From Streptomyces sp. D2-8 (lineage in GTDB: Bacteria; Actinomycetota; Actinomycetes; Streptomycetales; Streptomycetaceae): a stretch of 64,000 nucleotides of DNA. The number at the start of each line of letters is the position of its first letter. Position 1 is the first letter of the stretch. A program made the translations under genes and the position numbers. Shown here in pieces: positions 8,831-17,135 of this stretch. The stretch is from contig NZ_JAAHBP010000020.1 of NCBI RefSeq assembly GCF_023184515.1, positions 62,001 through 126,000 of the forward strand, in the 5' to 3' direction. The notes beneath the pieces were generated by a model. That model searched no databases, was not told the DNA's origin, and saw only the letters and a list, made by a program, of their open reading frames with translations.

Positions 8831-10522
8831 ATGTCTGAGATCAAGAGCCCGCTGCCCCGTGAAGTCGCCGACGCGTACGTCGACGAGCTCGTCGCCCTCG
8901 ACCCGATCACCGGCACATTCCTCGGCGACAAGGAGAGTTCGAGCAGGCTGCCCGACACCTCGCCCGCGGGCCAGGAGGCACTCGCGGAGCTGGCGCGCCG
9001 GACGCTGGCCCGGCTGGACGAGGCCGAGCGGCTGCCCGGCGCGGACAGTGACATCGAACGCCGGTGCGCGCGGCTGCTGCGTGAGCGGCTGGGCGCCGAA
9101 CTCGCGGTGCACGAGGCCGACGAGAGCCTGCGGTCCGTCAGCAACCTGAGCTCCATCGCCCATGCGGTGCGGCAGGTGTTCACCGTGACGCCGGCGCAGA
9201 CGGAGGAGGACTGGACGGCGATCGCCGAGCGGCTCCGCGCGGTCCCGGCCGCGCTCGAGGGCTACCGGGAGTCCCTGGCGCTCGGCCTGGAGCGCAAGCT
9301 GTACGGCGGGCCCCGCGCCACGGCCACCTTCGTGCAGCAGCTCGGCGAGTGGGCCGACGCGGACGGCGAAGGCCACGGCTGGTTCGAGCAGTACGCGGCC
9401 GCCGGCCCCGATTCCCTGCGGTCCGAGCTGGACGCCGCGGCCCGCTCGGCCACCGAGGCCGTCGTCCGGCTGCACGACTGGATGCGGGACGTGTACGCCC
9501 CGGCGATCGAGGGCGCGCCGGACGTGGTGGGCCGGGAGCGGTACGCGCGCTGGGTGCGCTACTTCAACGGGACGGACCTCGACCTGGACGAGGCGTACGC
9601 CTACGGCTGGTCCGAGTACCACCGCCTGCTCGGCGAGATGAAGAGCGAGGCCGAGAAGATCCTGCCGGGTGCCGGCACGCCGTGGGAGGCGCTGGCCCAC
9701 CTCGACGAGCAGGGCACACACATCGAGGGCGTCGACGAGGTCCGCGACTGGCTCCAGAGCCTCATGGACGAGGCGATCAACGCGCTGGACGGCACCCACT
9801 TCGACCTGGCCGAGCGGGTACGCCGGGTGGAGTCGCGCATCGCCCCTCCGGGCAGCGCCGCGGCCCCCTACTACACGCCGCCGTCGGACGACTTCTCACG
9901 CCCGGGCTGCACCTGGCTGCCCACCATGGGCGAGACGCGCTTCCCGGTCTACGACCTGGTGTCGACCTGGTACCACGAGGGCGTGCCGGGCCATCACCTC
10001 CAGCTGGCCCAGTGGAAGCACGTGGCGGAGAACCTCTCCCGCTACCAGGCGAGCGTCGGCATGGTGAGCGCCAACGCCGAGGGCTGGGCGCTGTACGCGG
10101 AGCGGCTGATGGACGAACTGGGCTTCCTGACCGACCCGGAGCGCCGGCTCGGCTACCTGGACGCACAGATGATGCGGGCCGTGCGCGTCATCATCGACAT
10201 CGGCATGCACCTGGAGCTGACGATCCCGGACGACTCGCCCTTCCACCCCGGCGAGCTCTGGACGGCCGAGCTGGCGCAGGAGTTCTTCGGCTCGCACAGC
10301 AGCCGGCCGGCGGACTTCGTGGAGAGCGAGCTGACCCGCTACCTGTCCATGCCGGGCCAGGCCATCGGCTACAAGCTCGGCGAGCGGGCCTGGCTGCTGG
10401 GCCGCGAGAACGCCCGTAAGCGGCACGGTGACGCCTTCGACCCGAAGGCCTGGCACATGGCGGCGCTGTCGCAGGGTTCGCTGGGCCTCGACGACCTGGT
10501 GGACGAGCTGTCAGCCCTCTGA
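8831..10522 (+). CDS. DUF885 family protein (putative metallopeptidase)
   Basis: A 563-residue member of the DUF885 family, widespread in actinobacteria. The most telling feature is HEGVPGHH at residues 382-389, a zinc-binding HExxxGHH-like motif, with conserved NAEGWALYAERLMDELG further on. This suggests a cytoplasmic zinc-dependent carboxypeptidase-like enzyme, although most family members are uncharacterised. No signal peptide. Start ATG at 8831, directly after the Lrp gene. The following DNA holds only a gene tail. Confidence 0.88.
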   Translation: MSEIKSPLPREVADAYVDELVALDPITGTFLGDKESSSRLPDTSPAGQEALAELARRTLARLDEAERLPGADSDIERRCARLLRERLGAELAVHEADESLRSVSNLSSIAHAVRQVFTVTPAQTEEDWTAIAERLRAVPAALEGYRESLALGLERKLYGGPRATATFVQQLGEWADADGEGHGWFEQYAAAGPDSLRSELDAAARSATEAVVRLHDWMRDVYAPAIEGAPDVVGRERYARWVRYFNGTDLDLDEAYAYGWSEYHRLLGEMKSEAEKILPGAGTPWEALAHLDEQGTHIEGVDEVRDWLQSLMDEAINALDGTHFDLAERVRRVESRIAPPGSAAAPYYTPPSDDFSRPGCTWLPTMGETRFPVYDLVSTWYHEGVPGHHLQLAQWKHVAENLSRYQASVGMVSANAEGWALYAERLMDELGFLTDPERRLGYLDAQMMRAVRVIIDIGMHLELTIPDDSPFHPGELWTAELAQEFFGSHSSRPADFVESELTRYLSMPGQAIGYKLGERAWLLGRENARKRHGDAFDPKAWHMAALSQGSLGLDDLVDELSAL

Positions 10523-10615
10523 TCAGCGCCGGAATCCGCCCTCGGAGCTGATGACCTCACCGGTGATCCAGCCCGCCTCGTCGGTTGCGAGCCAGGCGAT
10601 GAGGCGGGCGGGTCG
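10523..10615 (-). pseudogene. C-terminal fragment of a short-chain dehydrogenase
   Basis: The last 30 codons before the stop at 10523 read RPARLIAWLATDEAGWITGE then VISSEGG, the C-terminus of classical SDR oxidoreductases (the segment after the substrate loop). Nothing upstream in the same frame resembles the Rossmann fold or the YxxxK active site; the reading runs instead into the antisense of the immunity gene. A truncated remnant of about 90 bp. Confidence 0.75.
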
Positions 10616-10659
10616 TCGGGCATGCCCGATGCCGATCTCCCCGTCAGTCGCTCGGGGCG

Positions 10660-11178
10660 CTATCTCCGTGCGAGCAACCGGAGTTGGACCAGGCCGAGCC
10701 AGGTCTCCGGGCCCGGCTCGACCCTTGCCGCGCGGACCGCGTACCGGCCCGGCTCCAGCACCACCCGCACGCGGTCGGACCCCGACGGGTCCGACCCGGG
10801 CCACGCCGCGTCGAACAGCAGGACCGTGCCCGGCACGTCCCAGTGCACCTCCGGCTCCCACTCCGCCCCGGCGATCGAGGGCGGGACGCTGGCCAGCAGT
10901 TCGTCCTCGGAGTTGCCGGCGCACCACCGGACGAACATGCCGTGGTCGGGCAGATAGGCGGTCGAGGCGGGCTCGTCACCGAGGACCAGGGCGGTGCAGT
11001 CGCCGACCGGGAGGAGGCCGACATGGCCGTCCACCTCGCAGGCCCGGTCGTAGTCCGAGGCCGTCTCCTCGCCGTCGGCACCCGCCCAGAACGGCAGGAC
11101 GGTCTCCGGCACCGCTATCAGCGGCCCGCCGCCCGACTCCACCCATTCCACTGCGCCCGGCTCCGCGTATCGCACCAT
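10660..11178 (-). CDS. Immunity 21 (Imm21)-family protein
   Basis: A 172-residue protein matching the Imm21 family of polymorphic-toxin immunity proteins: WVESGGGPLIAVPET near the start, DGHVGLLPVGDCTALVLGDE in the middle, and a C-terminal half rich in acidic and aromatic residues. Imm21 proteins are thought to neutralise a toxin delivered by kin or neighbours. No toxin gene, secretion gene or partner is nearby, so this looks like an orphan immunity gene or one recruited for another role. The ATG at 11178 is the only good start. Confidence 0.75.
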   Translation of the reverse strand: MVRYAEPGAVEWVESGGGPLIAVPETVLPFWAGADGEETASDYDRACEVDGHVGLLPVGDCTALVLGDEPASTAYLPDHGMFVRWCAGNSEDELLASVPPSIAGAEWEPEVHWDVPGTVLLFDAAWPGSDPSGSDRVRVVLEPGRYAVRAARVEPGPETWLGLVQLRLLARR

Positions 11179-11223
11179 GGCGCAAGAACCTACAGGGTCA
11201 ACTCGCGGCAAAAAATCGGGGGT

Positions 11224-11391
11224 TCAGCTGCCGCAGTCGCCTGCGTCCGCGGGCGCCGTCAGAGGGTCCGGGGCCCGGCGCTCGCGCCCCTGCCAGGTCT
11301 TGAACGCGAGGCCCTCGCGCACCCAGTACTCGAAGCCGCCGAGTATCTCCTCGACCCGGTAGCCGAGTTCGGCGAGGGCCAGGGCGGCGCG
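11224..11391 (-). pseudogene. C-terminal fragment of a rhodanese-like protein
   Basis: Codons reading RAALALAELGYRVEEILGGF, EYWVREGLAF and finally DPLTAPADAGDCGS match the end of rhodanese-domain proteins common in Streptomyces. The catalytic Cys loop and the N-terminal two-thirds are absent. In-frame codons before it (MRAVHNLA) do not belong to the family and derive from the adjoining junction sequence. Confidence 0.65.
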
Positions 11392-11642
11392 GGCTAGGTT
11401 ATGAACAGCGCGCATATCTCAGAGCCCCTCCTGTCTCACCAACGTCCAGGCGGGGCACCCGCTTGATCGACTACGGGCAGAGCGGGCAAGTGTCTCAGTG
11501 ATAGCCGGAGACCGATGCTCGTTCGTGACCTGTGTGCCCGGTCCGATGCACCGTTCGGGAGCGGGATTGGTCGGATAAGGCAGAGCCGCCGACCACTGTT
11601 CGCGTCGACGATCCTGCTGGCTTATCCCGTGCCCAGCGGGAC
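11392..11642. other. Non-coding junction, possible IS-element end
   Basis: About 250 bp without a convincing gene between the rhodanese tail and the CoA-transferase tail. On the minus strand it includes GTTGGTGAGACAGGAGGGGC, which reminds me of the untranslated end upstream of some IS110-family transposase genes. No transposase codons follow. A remnant of a mobile-element end is possible but unproven. Confidence 0.25.
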
Positions 11643-12941
11643 TCAGGCCGGATTCGGTGATGTCGAGGACAGCGAGGTCGGTGATGATCCGCTGGACCAC
11701 CCTCCCGCGAGGGGAGGCGTCACCCTGCCTCTTACTTCGCCCAGACCGACGAAGGTTCCGGCCGGGCCTGGGGCGGTCGCCGTGATGACCACCTCGTCAC
11801 CGTCTTCGAGGAAAGTGCGCCGACCGCCGTTGATCTCCAGCGGATCCCGGCCGTTCCACGTGAGTTCGATGAGCGATCCCCGGCTCTGCTCGGTGGGACC
11901 GCTGATCGTTCCCGAGGCGAAGAGGTCACCGGTCCGCAGGCTCGCGCCGTTGAAGGTCATGTGGGCCAGTTGCTGGGCGGCGGTCCAGTACATGTCCGCG
12001 AAGCACGGCTCGCTGACCTGGGTGCCGTTGACGCTGACCTGGAGCCGCACATCCAGCCCCCACGGGGCCTCACCGCTGTCGTCGAGATAGGTGACCGGTC
12101 GCGGGTCACGCGGCGGGGGCGCGGTGCGCGCCTCCTCCAGCGCGGCGAGAGGCACGATCCACGGCGAGAGGGAGGTGGCGAAGGACTTGCCCAGGAACGG
12201 CCCGAGCGGGACGTACTCCCATGCCTGGATGTCGCGTGCCGACCAGTCGTTGACCAGGCAGACACCGAAGACATACTGGTCGAAGGCGCTGACGGGGACC
12301 TGCTCGCCCAGGGCGGTGGGCACTCCCACGACGAAGCCGAGTTCGGCCTCGATGTCGAGCCGCAGGCTGGGGCCGACCGTGATGGCGCCTTCCGCGGTGC
12401 GCTGCTGGCCCTGGGGCCGGGCGATGGGGGTTCCGGAGACGACGACGGTCCCCGCGCGGCCGTGATATCCGATCGGCATGTGCTTCCAGTTCGCCGTCAG
12501 GGGATCGGTGCTGGGCCGGAACATCCTCCCCAGGTTCGCGGCATGGTGCTCGGAGGCGTAGAAGTCGACGTAGTCGGCAACCGTGAAGGGCAGGACCATC
12601 GTCGCTTCCGCGGAGGGCAGCAGGAAACCGTGGACGTGCTCACGTTCCCGCTCGTCGCTGAGCCACCTGGTGACAGCGCATCTGACGCGGTCCCATGACG
12701 AGGGGCCTGCGGCGAGGAACCGGTCCAGTGATCCCGTGGCGAAGAGGTCTTCCTCAGCAGGGGCCAGCGCCGGCCAGGCCGCCGACAGGTCGAGGACGTG
12801 GTCCCCGATCGCGACGCCGACCCGGGCGCGGCCGTCCGCTCGGGTGAACGACCCGTAGGGCAGGGTCTGGATGCCGAAGGGGTGGTCCTGTCGCATCGGC
12901 ACCCAGGACCGAATGAGGCGAGGTGTGGAGTGAGGTGGCAT
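11643..12941 (-). CDS. fahA: Fumarylacetoacetase
   Basis: A 432-residue enzyme that hydrolyses fumarylacetoacetate to fumarate and acetoacetate, the last step of tyrosine degradation. The metal ligand lies in DYVDFYASEHHA (Asp126), with AELGFVVGVP and NDWSARDIQAWEYVPLGPFL further on, then FNGASLRTGDLFASGTISGP. The family normally ends at LGEVRGRV plus a few residues. Here the frame continues about 22 residues (TPPLAGGWSSGSSPTSLSST and on) through a hairpin and an out-of-frame CoA-transferase remnant, so the natural stop was lost in a rearrangement. The added tail is outside the fold and the enzyme may still work. The start ATG is 5 bp after the stop of the unknown gene, with GGAAGGG before it. 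Confidence 0.93.
   Translation of the reverse strand: MPPHSTPRLIRSWVPMRQDHPFGIQTLPYGSFTRADGRARVGVAIGDHVLDLSAAWPALAPAEEDLFATGSLDRFLAAGPSSWDRVRCAVTRWLSDEREREHVHGFLLPSAEATMVLPFTVADYVDFYASEHHAANLGRMFRPSTDPLTANWKHMPIGYHGRAGTVVVSGTPIARPQGQQRTAEGAITVGPSLRLDIEAELGFVVGVPTALGEQVPVSAFDQYVFGVCLVNDWSARDIQAWEYVPLGPFLGKSFATSLSPWIVPLAALEEARTAPPPRDPRPVTYLDDSGEAPWGLDVRLQVSVNGTQVSEPCFADMYWTAAQQLAHMTFNGASLRTGDLFASGTISGPTEQSRGSLIELTWNGRDPLEINGGRRTFLEDGDEVVITATAPGPAGTFVGLGEVRGRVTPPLAGGWSSGSSPTSLSSTSPNPA
11644..11700 (-). pseudogene. Fragment of 3-oxoacid CoA-transferase subunit B
   Basis: A short minus-strand reading, VQRIITDLAVLDITESGL, matches the C-terminal part of the B subunit of 3-oxoacid (succinyl/3-oxoadipate) CoA-transferases. 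Only about 18 codons survive. The same DNA is read in another frame as the tail of the fumarylacetoacetase gene. Confidence 0.6.
11701..11717 (-). terminator. Hairpin at the fahA 3' end
   Basis: CCTCCC-GCGAG-GGGAGG forms a 6-bp GC stem. It probably served as terminator beyond the original fahA stop; it now lies inside the extended reading frame. Confidence 0.4.
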
Positions 12942-12946
12942 GTCAG

Positions 12947-13825
12947 TCAGTCCCTTCCCACCAACCGCAGAGCGCTGAGGTCGTCCAGCGGTTCGTCGAT
13001 ACTGCAGGTTCCGAAGGAGGTGAACCAGGCACGGGCCGCGGCCCGTGCGTGCGGTGTGCACCTGCGTGCGACGCTCTCCGGTTCCCTGCAGGCCAGTACG
13101 GAGGCGACGGTCTCCTCGCCCGCTCCTTCGTGAGCCGCGGCGACTGCTGCCATCACGTTGAGGAACCCGTGGTGCTCGAACCCGGCACCGGGCCCGGTGT
13201 GGCGGACGGCGTGGTGCAGACCGGCAGTGAGCTTGAACGGGACACCGAGCCGCAGGGCGCACACCAGTGCCGCGGCGAGCCGTGTTTCGTCGGGGAAGGA
13301 GTCCGCCCGCGTTCCGCCCGTGCGGAACTTGACACAGAAACCGGCCTGGGCCACAGCCTGTACGGTCTGGTGCACACCTGGGCCGAGTCCCACCTCGGCG
13401 TAGACGGCCACCGTCCGGGGAACGGCCGCGGCGATGGTCTGCATCAGCGCCTCCGGTTCACCGGGCGTGCTGCCCGTGACCGGCAGCTCCACCGCCCTGA
13501 GGCGGACGCGTGGGTGCGCCTGTGCGCGGGCCACGCCGGCGGCAAGGGATTCCGGACCGTCGACGACGACCAGAGACAGGTCGAGCACCGGCCCCTCACC
13601 GTCCAGTTGGCCGACGAGCTCGTCCCAGCGTCGGTCGGGGCAGACGAAGGTCCCCACCACCGGCCCGTACCAGGCGGCGCGATGCTTCCAGTGTCGGGCC
13701 ACCGCCGTGGCCATGGGGGCGTTGCCCGGCGGGAAGAGCGCGGCGTCGTCGAGGAATCGGCCGAACTCCTCCGCCCACGGCGTGCTCGGCGCGCCGGCGC
13801 CCGTGCGTGACGGCTGCGTGGTCAC
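12947..13825 (-). CDS. Conserved protein of unknown function in the homogentisate operon
   Basis: A 292-residue soluble protein with no signal peptide. I know similar proteins only as conserved hypotheticals beside homogentisate genes of actinobacteria. Visible conserved segments are FLDDAALFPPGNAPM near residue 30, CVKFRTGGTRADSFP mid-protein and PFKLTAGLHHAVRHTGPGAG followed by HHGFLNVMAA. The alternating hydrophobic strands and the KF-RTGG and GLHHAVR blocks recall a TIM-barrel enzyme, with the lysine and paired histidines as candidate catalytic residues; that is inference. The GTG start at 13825 overlaps the hmgA stop by four bases (GTGA) and fahA follows after 5 bp, so its expression is coupled to both. 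Confidence 0.8.
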   Translation of the reverse strand: MTTQPSRTGAGAPSTPWAEEFGRFLDDAALFPPGNAPMATAVARHWKHRAAWYGPVVGTFVCPDRRWDELVGQLDGEGPVLDLSLVVVDGPESLAAGVARAQAHPRVRLRAVELPVTGSTPGEPEALMQTIAAAVPRTVAVYAEVGLGPGVHQTVQAVAQAGFCVKFRTGGTRADSFPDETRLAAALVCALRLGVPFKLTAGLHHAVRHTGPGAGFEHHGFLNVMAAVAAAHEGAGEETVASVLACREPESVARRCTPHARAAARAWFTSFGTCSIDEPLDDLSALRLVGRD

Positions 13826-15024
13826 GATGCGGCTCCTCGGGCCCACGACCAGGCATACGTCCCGTCGTCGACCGCCTGGCCGCCTTCGCCGAGTTCCAGC
13901 GGCCGGAAGGTGTCGACCATCACCGCCAGCTCATCGAAGAACTCCGCCCCCAGACTGCGCTCGACGGCGCCCGGCTGCGGCCCGTGCGAATGACCGCCGG
14001 GGTGAAGCGAGGCCGAGCCCTGACCGATGCCGGAGCCCTTGCGTGCCTCGTAGTCACCGTCGACGTAGAACATGACCTCGTCGGAGTCCACATTGGCGTG
14101 GTAGTACGGGACCGGTACGGCCGAGGGGTGGTAATCCACCTTGCGAGGCACGAAGTTGCAGATCACGAAGTTGTTGCCCTCGAACACCTGGTGCGCTGGA
14201 GGCGGTTGGTGGATACGCCCGGTGATCGGCTCGTAGTCCGAGACGTTGAAGGCGTACGGATACAGGCACCCGTCCCATGCCACCACGTCGAAGGGGTGCC
14301 GCGGCAGGACATGGACCGTACCCGCGAGCCCACCGGCACCATGGCCGTGGTGCTTGATGTAGACCTCGACGTGCTGCTCATCGACCACCCGAGGTGCCGT
14401 CGGCACGCGCAGGTCACGCTCACAGTAGGGGGAGTGTTCCAGGAACTGCCCGTAGCGGGACAGGAAGCGCCGGGGCGGAGTGATGTGGCTGTTCGCCTCG
14501 ATGAAATACAGCCGCAGCGGTACTTCGCCGCAGGGCACCCATCGGTGGGTGGTGGCCCGAGGGAGGACGACGTAGTCGCCCTGCCCCACCGTCAGGTCAC
14601 CGAAGACCGTCTCGACCACCCCCGATCCGGATTCGACGTAGACGCACTCGTCGCCGGTGGCGTTCCGGTACAGCGGTGAGGGCCGGCCGACCGCGGCGTA
14701 GCCGAGCCGCACATCGGCGTTTCCCAGCACCAGACGCCGCCCGGTCACTGCGTCGGTGGTGGTCCAGTCCTGGTTGGGGAACAGGTCGTGGAGCCTGAGA
14801 TGACGGGGCTTCAGGGGGTGGTTCGCCACGGTGTTCTGGTCCGGAAGCTCCCAGTTCCGCGCGCCCAGGATGGCCGACGGGATATCTGCGTGGTACAGCA
14901 GGGAGGAGTCCGAGGAGAACCCCTCTTCGCCCATCAACTCCTCGTAGTACAGCCCGCCGGTGGGAGCGCGGTACTGGGTGTGACGCTTGGGCGGGACAGG
15001 TCCGACGCTGAGGTAGTGAGCCAT
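13822..15024 (-). CDS. hmgA: Homogentisate 1,2-dioxygenase
   Basis: A 400-residue cupin-type non-haem iron dioxygenase that opens the homogentisate ring to maleylacetoacetate. Expected iron ligands are visible: YYHANVDSDE gives His309 and Glu316, and GGHSHGP gives His345/His347. AHQVFEGNNFVICNFVPRKV and HHGHGAGGLAG are further family blocks. AAGGAG sits at good distance before the ATG. It lies second in the operon hppD-hmgA-unknown-fahA. No maleylacetoacetate isomerase gene is seen in this window, so that step is supplied elsewhere or is spontaneous or thiol-assisted. Confidence 0.96.
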   Translation of the reverse strand: MAHYLSVGPVPPKRHTQYRAPTGGLYYEELMGEEGFSSDSSLLYHADIPSAILGARNWELPDQNTVANHPLKPRHLRLHDLFPNQDWTTTDAVTGRRLVLGNADVRLGYAAVGRPSPLYRNATGDECVYVESGSGVVETVFGDLTVGQGDYVVLPRATTHRWVPCGEVPLRLYFIEANSHITPPRRFLSRYGQFLEHSPYCERDLRVPTAPRVVDEQHVEVYIKHHGHGAGGLAGTVHVLPRHPFDVVAWDGCLYPYAFNVSDYEPITGRIHQPPPAHQVFEGNNFVICNFVPRKVDYHPSAVPVPYYHANVDSDEVMFYVDGDYEARKGSGIGQGSASLHPGGHSHGPQPGAVERSLGAEFFDELAVMVDTFRPLELGEGGQAVDDGTYAWSWARGAAS

Positions 15025-15065
15025 CTTTCGCTCCTTCGATGATGGTGGCCCGGCGCGGACGACGG

Positions 15066-16271
15066 CTAAAGGTTCCCCCGCCGCTCCTGCTCGCGCTCCA
15101 GTGCCTCGAAGAGCGCCTTGAAGTTGCCCTTGCCGAAGCCGAGGGAGCCATGACGTTCGATGAACTCGAAGAAGACGGTGGGACGGTCCCCGATCGGCTT
15201 GGTGAAGATCTGCAGGAGGTAGCCGTCCTCGTCACGGTCGACCAGGATGCCGCGGTTGTGCAGCTCCTCGATGGGGACGCGGACCTCACCGATGCGCGCG
15301 CGCAGCTCCGGGTCCTCGTAGTAGGAGTCCGGGGTGGCGAGGAACTCGATGCCCTCCTCCCGGAGGCAGTCCACGGTGCGGAGGATGTCGTTCGTCGCCA
15401 GAGCCAGGTGCTGCGCCCCCGGTCCCTGGTAGAACTCGAGGTACTCGTCGATCTGCGACTTCTTCTTGGCGACGGCCGGCTCGTTGAGCGGGAACTTCAC
15501 CCGGTGGTTGCCGTTGGCCACCACCTTCGACATGAGGGCCGAGTAGTCGGTCGCGATGTCGTCGCCGATGAACTCCGCCATGTTCGTGAAGCCCATGACG
15601 CGGTTGTAGAAGTCCACCCATTCGTCCATGCGGCCGAGTTCCACGTTGCCCACGACGTGGTCCAGGGCCTGGAACAGGCGCTTCGGCGCGCCCGGGCGCT
15701 TGACATAGGACGAGGCCTTGCCGACATAGCCGGGCCGGTACACGCCTTCGTAGCGCGAGCGGTCCACCAGGGTGTGCCGGGTCTCGCCGTAGGTGGCGAT
15801 GGCCGCGACGCGCAGCACCCCGTGCTCGTCCTCGACGTCGTGGGGCTCCTCCAGCACCGTCGCACCCTGGCTGCGGGCGTGCTCGATGCAGCGATCCACA
15901 TCCGGCACCTCGAGAGCGATGTCGATGACGCCGTCACCGTGCTTGCGATGGTGGTCGTGCAGCGGGCTGTCAGGGTCCACGCCGCCCTTGACGACGAAGC
16001 GGACGGCGCCGCTTCTGAGGACGTAGGCGTGGTGATCGCGATTGCCGTGCTCGGGGCCGGAGTAGGCCGCGAGCTCCATTCCCAGGGCGGACTGGAAAAA
16101 GTGCGCCGTCTGCTTGGCGTTGCCGACCACCCACTCGACGGCATCCCATCCGGTCACCGGAAAGGGGTCCGTGGTGTCGTCGTAGGAGACCAGGCCGACC
16201 AGCTGCTTCAGCTGGTCGAGGCCGAGGTCTGCCAGTCGCTCCTGGTCGGTAAGGGTCTGCTCGAGGCTCAT
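15066..16271 (-). CDS. hppD: 4-hydroxyphenylpyruvate dioxygenase
   Basis: A 401-residue two-domain vicinal-oxygen-chelate enzyme converting 4-hydroxyphenylpyruvate to homogentisate with Fe(II) and O2. The three iron ligands are present: His205 (ALDHVVGNV), His288 (GAQHLALATND) and Glu369 (FFEFIERHG). The C-terminus GFGKGNFKALFEALE is the conserved gating helix. The start at 16271 has GGAGAG upstream; in-frame sequence farther upstream lacks family similarity. First gene of the tyrosine-degradation operon, 41 bp before hmgA and divergent from an Lrp regulator. Confidence 0.97.
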   Translation of the reverse strand: MSLEQTLTDQERLADLGLDQLKQLVGLVSYDDTTDPFPVTGWDAVEWVVGNAKQTAHFFQSALGMELAAYSGPEHGNRDHHAYVLRSGAVRFVVKGGVDPDSPLHDHHRKHGDGVIDIALEVPDVDRCIEHARSQGATVLEEPHDVEDEHGVLRVAAIATYGETRHTLVDRSRYEGVYRPGYVGKASSYVKRPGAPKRLFQALDHVVGNVELGRMDEWVDFYNRVMGFTNMAEFIGDDIATDYSALMSKVVANGNHRVKFPLNEPAVAKKKSQIDEYLEFYQGPGAQHLALATNDILRTVDCLREEGIEFLATPDSYYEDPELRARIGEVRVPIEELHNRGILVDRDEDGYLLQIFTKPIGDRPTVFFEFIERHGSLGFGKGNFKALFEALEREQERRGNL

Positions 16272-16345
16272 GGTTCTCTCCGCTGGCTCGATGTCGCCGG
16301 GCGACACGGGTTGGCAGCAGGAGTATGAACGGGCAGGCCCGCAAC

Positions 16346-16422
16346 TGCGCAACATAGCCATCATTGACTAGTCGGTCTGCCAAGCCAGCCTGGCAGTATT
16401 GCGCCTCTGCTATACGTTGTGC
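16346..16422. promoter_or_regulatory. Operator region between hppD and its Lrp-type regulator
   Basis: TGCGCAACATAGC (16346-16358) recurs in inverted, slightly degenerate form as GCTATACGTTGTGC (16409-16422). Between them lie a TGCCA/TGGCA dyad (16378-16382 with 16391-16395) and ATTGCGCC. The symmetry within this 196-bp divergent region suggests binding by the adjacent Lrp-family protein. Confidence 0.5.
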
Positions 16423-16467
16423 CTACTTATAGCGCTTGACCCTGGCACTGGTGAAAGGTAGCTGCCC

Positions 16468-16989
16468 ATGAGCGGCCTCGACGAGCTGGACGTCGCCCTG
16501 CTGAACGCCCTCAAGGACCACCCCCGCGGGGGGCACCTGGAGTTGTCCAGACTGACCGGCGTAGCGCGAGCGACGGTGCAGTCCCGGATCGAGAAGATGG
16601 AATCCGCCGGCGTGATCAACGGATACGGGCCAGACATCGATCTGCATGCCGCGGGCTACGTCGTCCAGGCCTTCGTGACGCTCGAGATCGCACAGGGCGC
16701 GTTGCACGAGGTCCGCGAAGTACTCGAGCGCCATCCAGCGGTGCTGGACGCCTTCGCGACCACCGGAACCGGCGATGTGCTCTGCCGCCTGGCCGCCCGG
16801 AACCAGGAGGAACTGCAGGAGGCTCTCCTGGAAGTCACCCGTTCCCCGCACATCGCACGCTCGACCAGCGTCGTGGTCCTTTCCACGGTGGTGGAGCCCC
16901 GCACACTGCCGCTGTTGGCGACGCACGCGCGGGGCGGCGGCAGGGCCCCGGCGTACCGCGACAGGAAGAACAGTCGGCGGCAAAGCTGA
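16468..16989 (+). CDS. Lrp/AsnC-family regulator of the homogentisate operon
   Basis: A 173-residue regulator with N-terminal helix-turn-helix (ELSRLTGVARATVQSRIEKM) and a RAM effector domain (AFATTGTGDVLCRLAARNQE). It starts 196 bp from hppD in the opposite direction, and the inverted repeats in that gap support direct control of hppD-hmgA-fahA, with tyrosine, 4-hydroxyphenylpyruvate or homogentisate as plausible effectors. The C-terminus ends in a basic tail (RKNSRRQS). GAAAGG precedes the ATG. Confidence 0.88.
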   Translation: MSGLDELDVALLNALKDHPRGGHLELSRLTGVARATVQSRIEKMESAGVINGYGPDIDLHAAGYVVQAFVTLEIAQGALHEVREVLERHPAVLDAFATTGTGDVLCRLAARNQEELQEALLEVTRSPHIARSTSVVVLSTVVEPRTLPLLATHARGGGRAPAYRDRKNSRRQS

Positions 16990-17135
16990 CAGCCCGCTTC
17001 CACTCCGTTCAGGTTGCGGCGACGAGCCAGGGCGCTGGGCAGATGTAGCAGACAGGCTGGCCCAGTAGAACGCCTGTACAGCAGTCAACGGCCGCCGACA
17101 CAAGAAATTGTCAAGAGTTGTGGGTCAGCAGCGGC

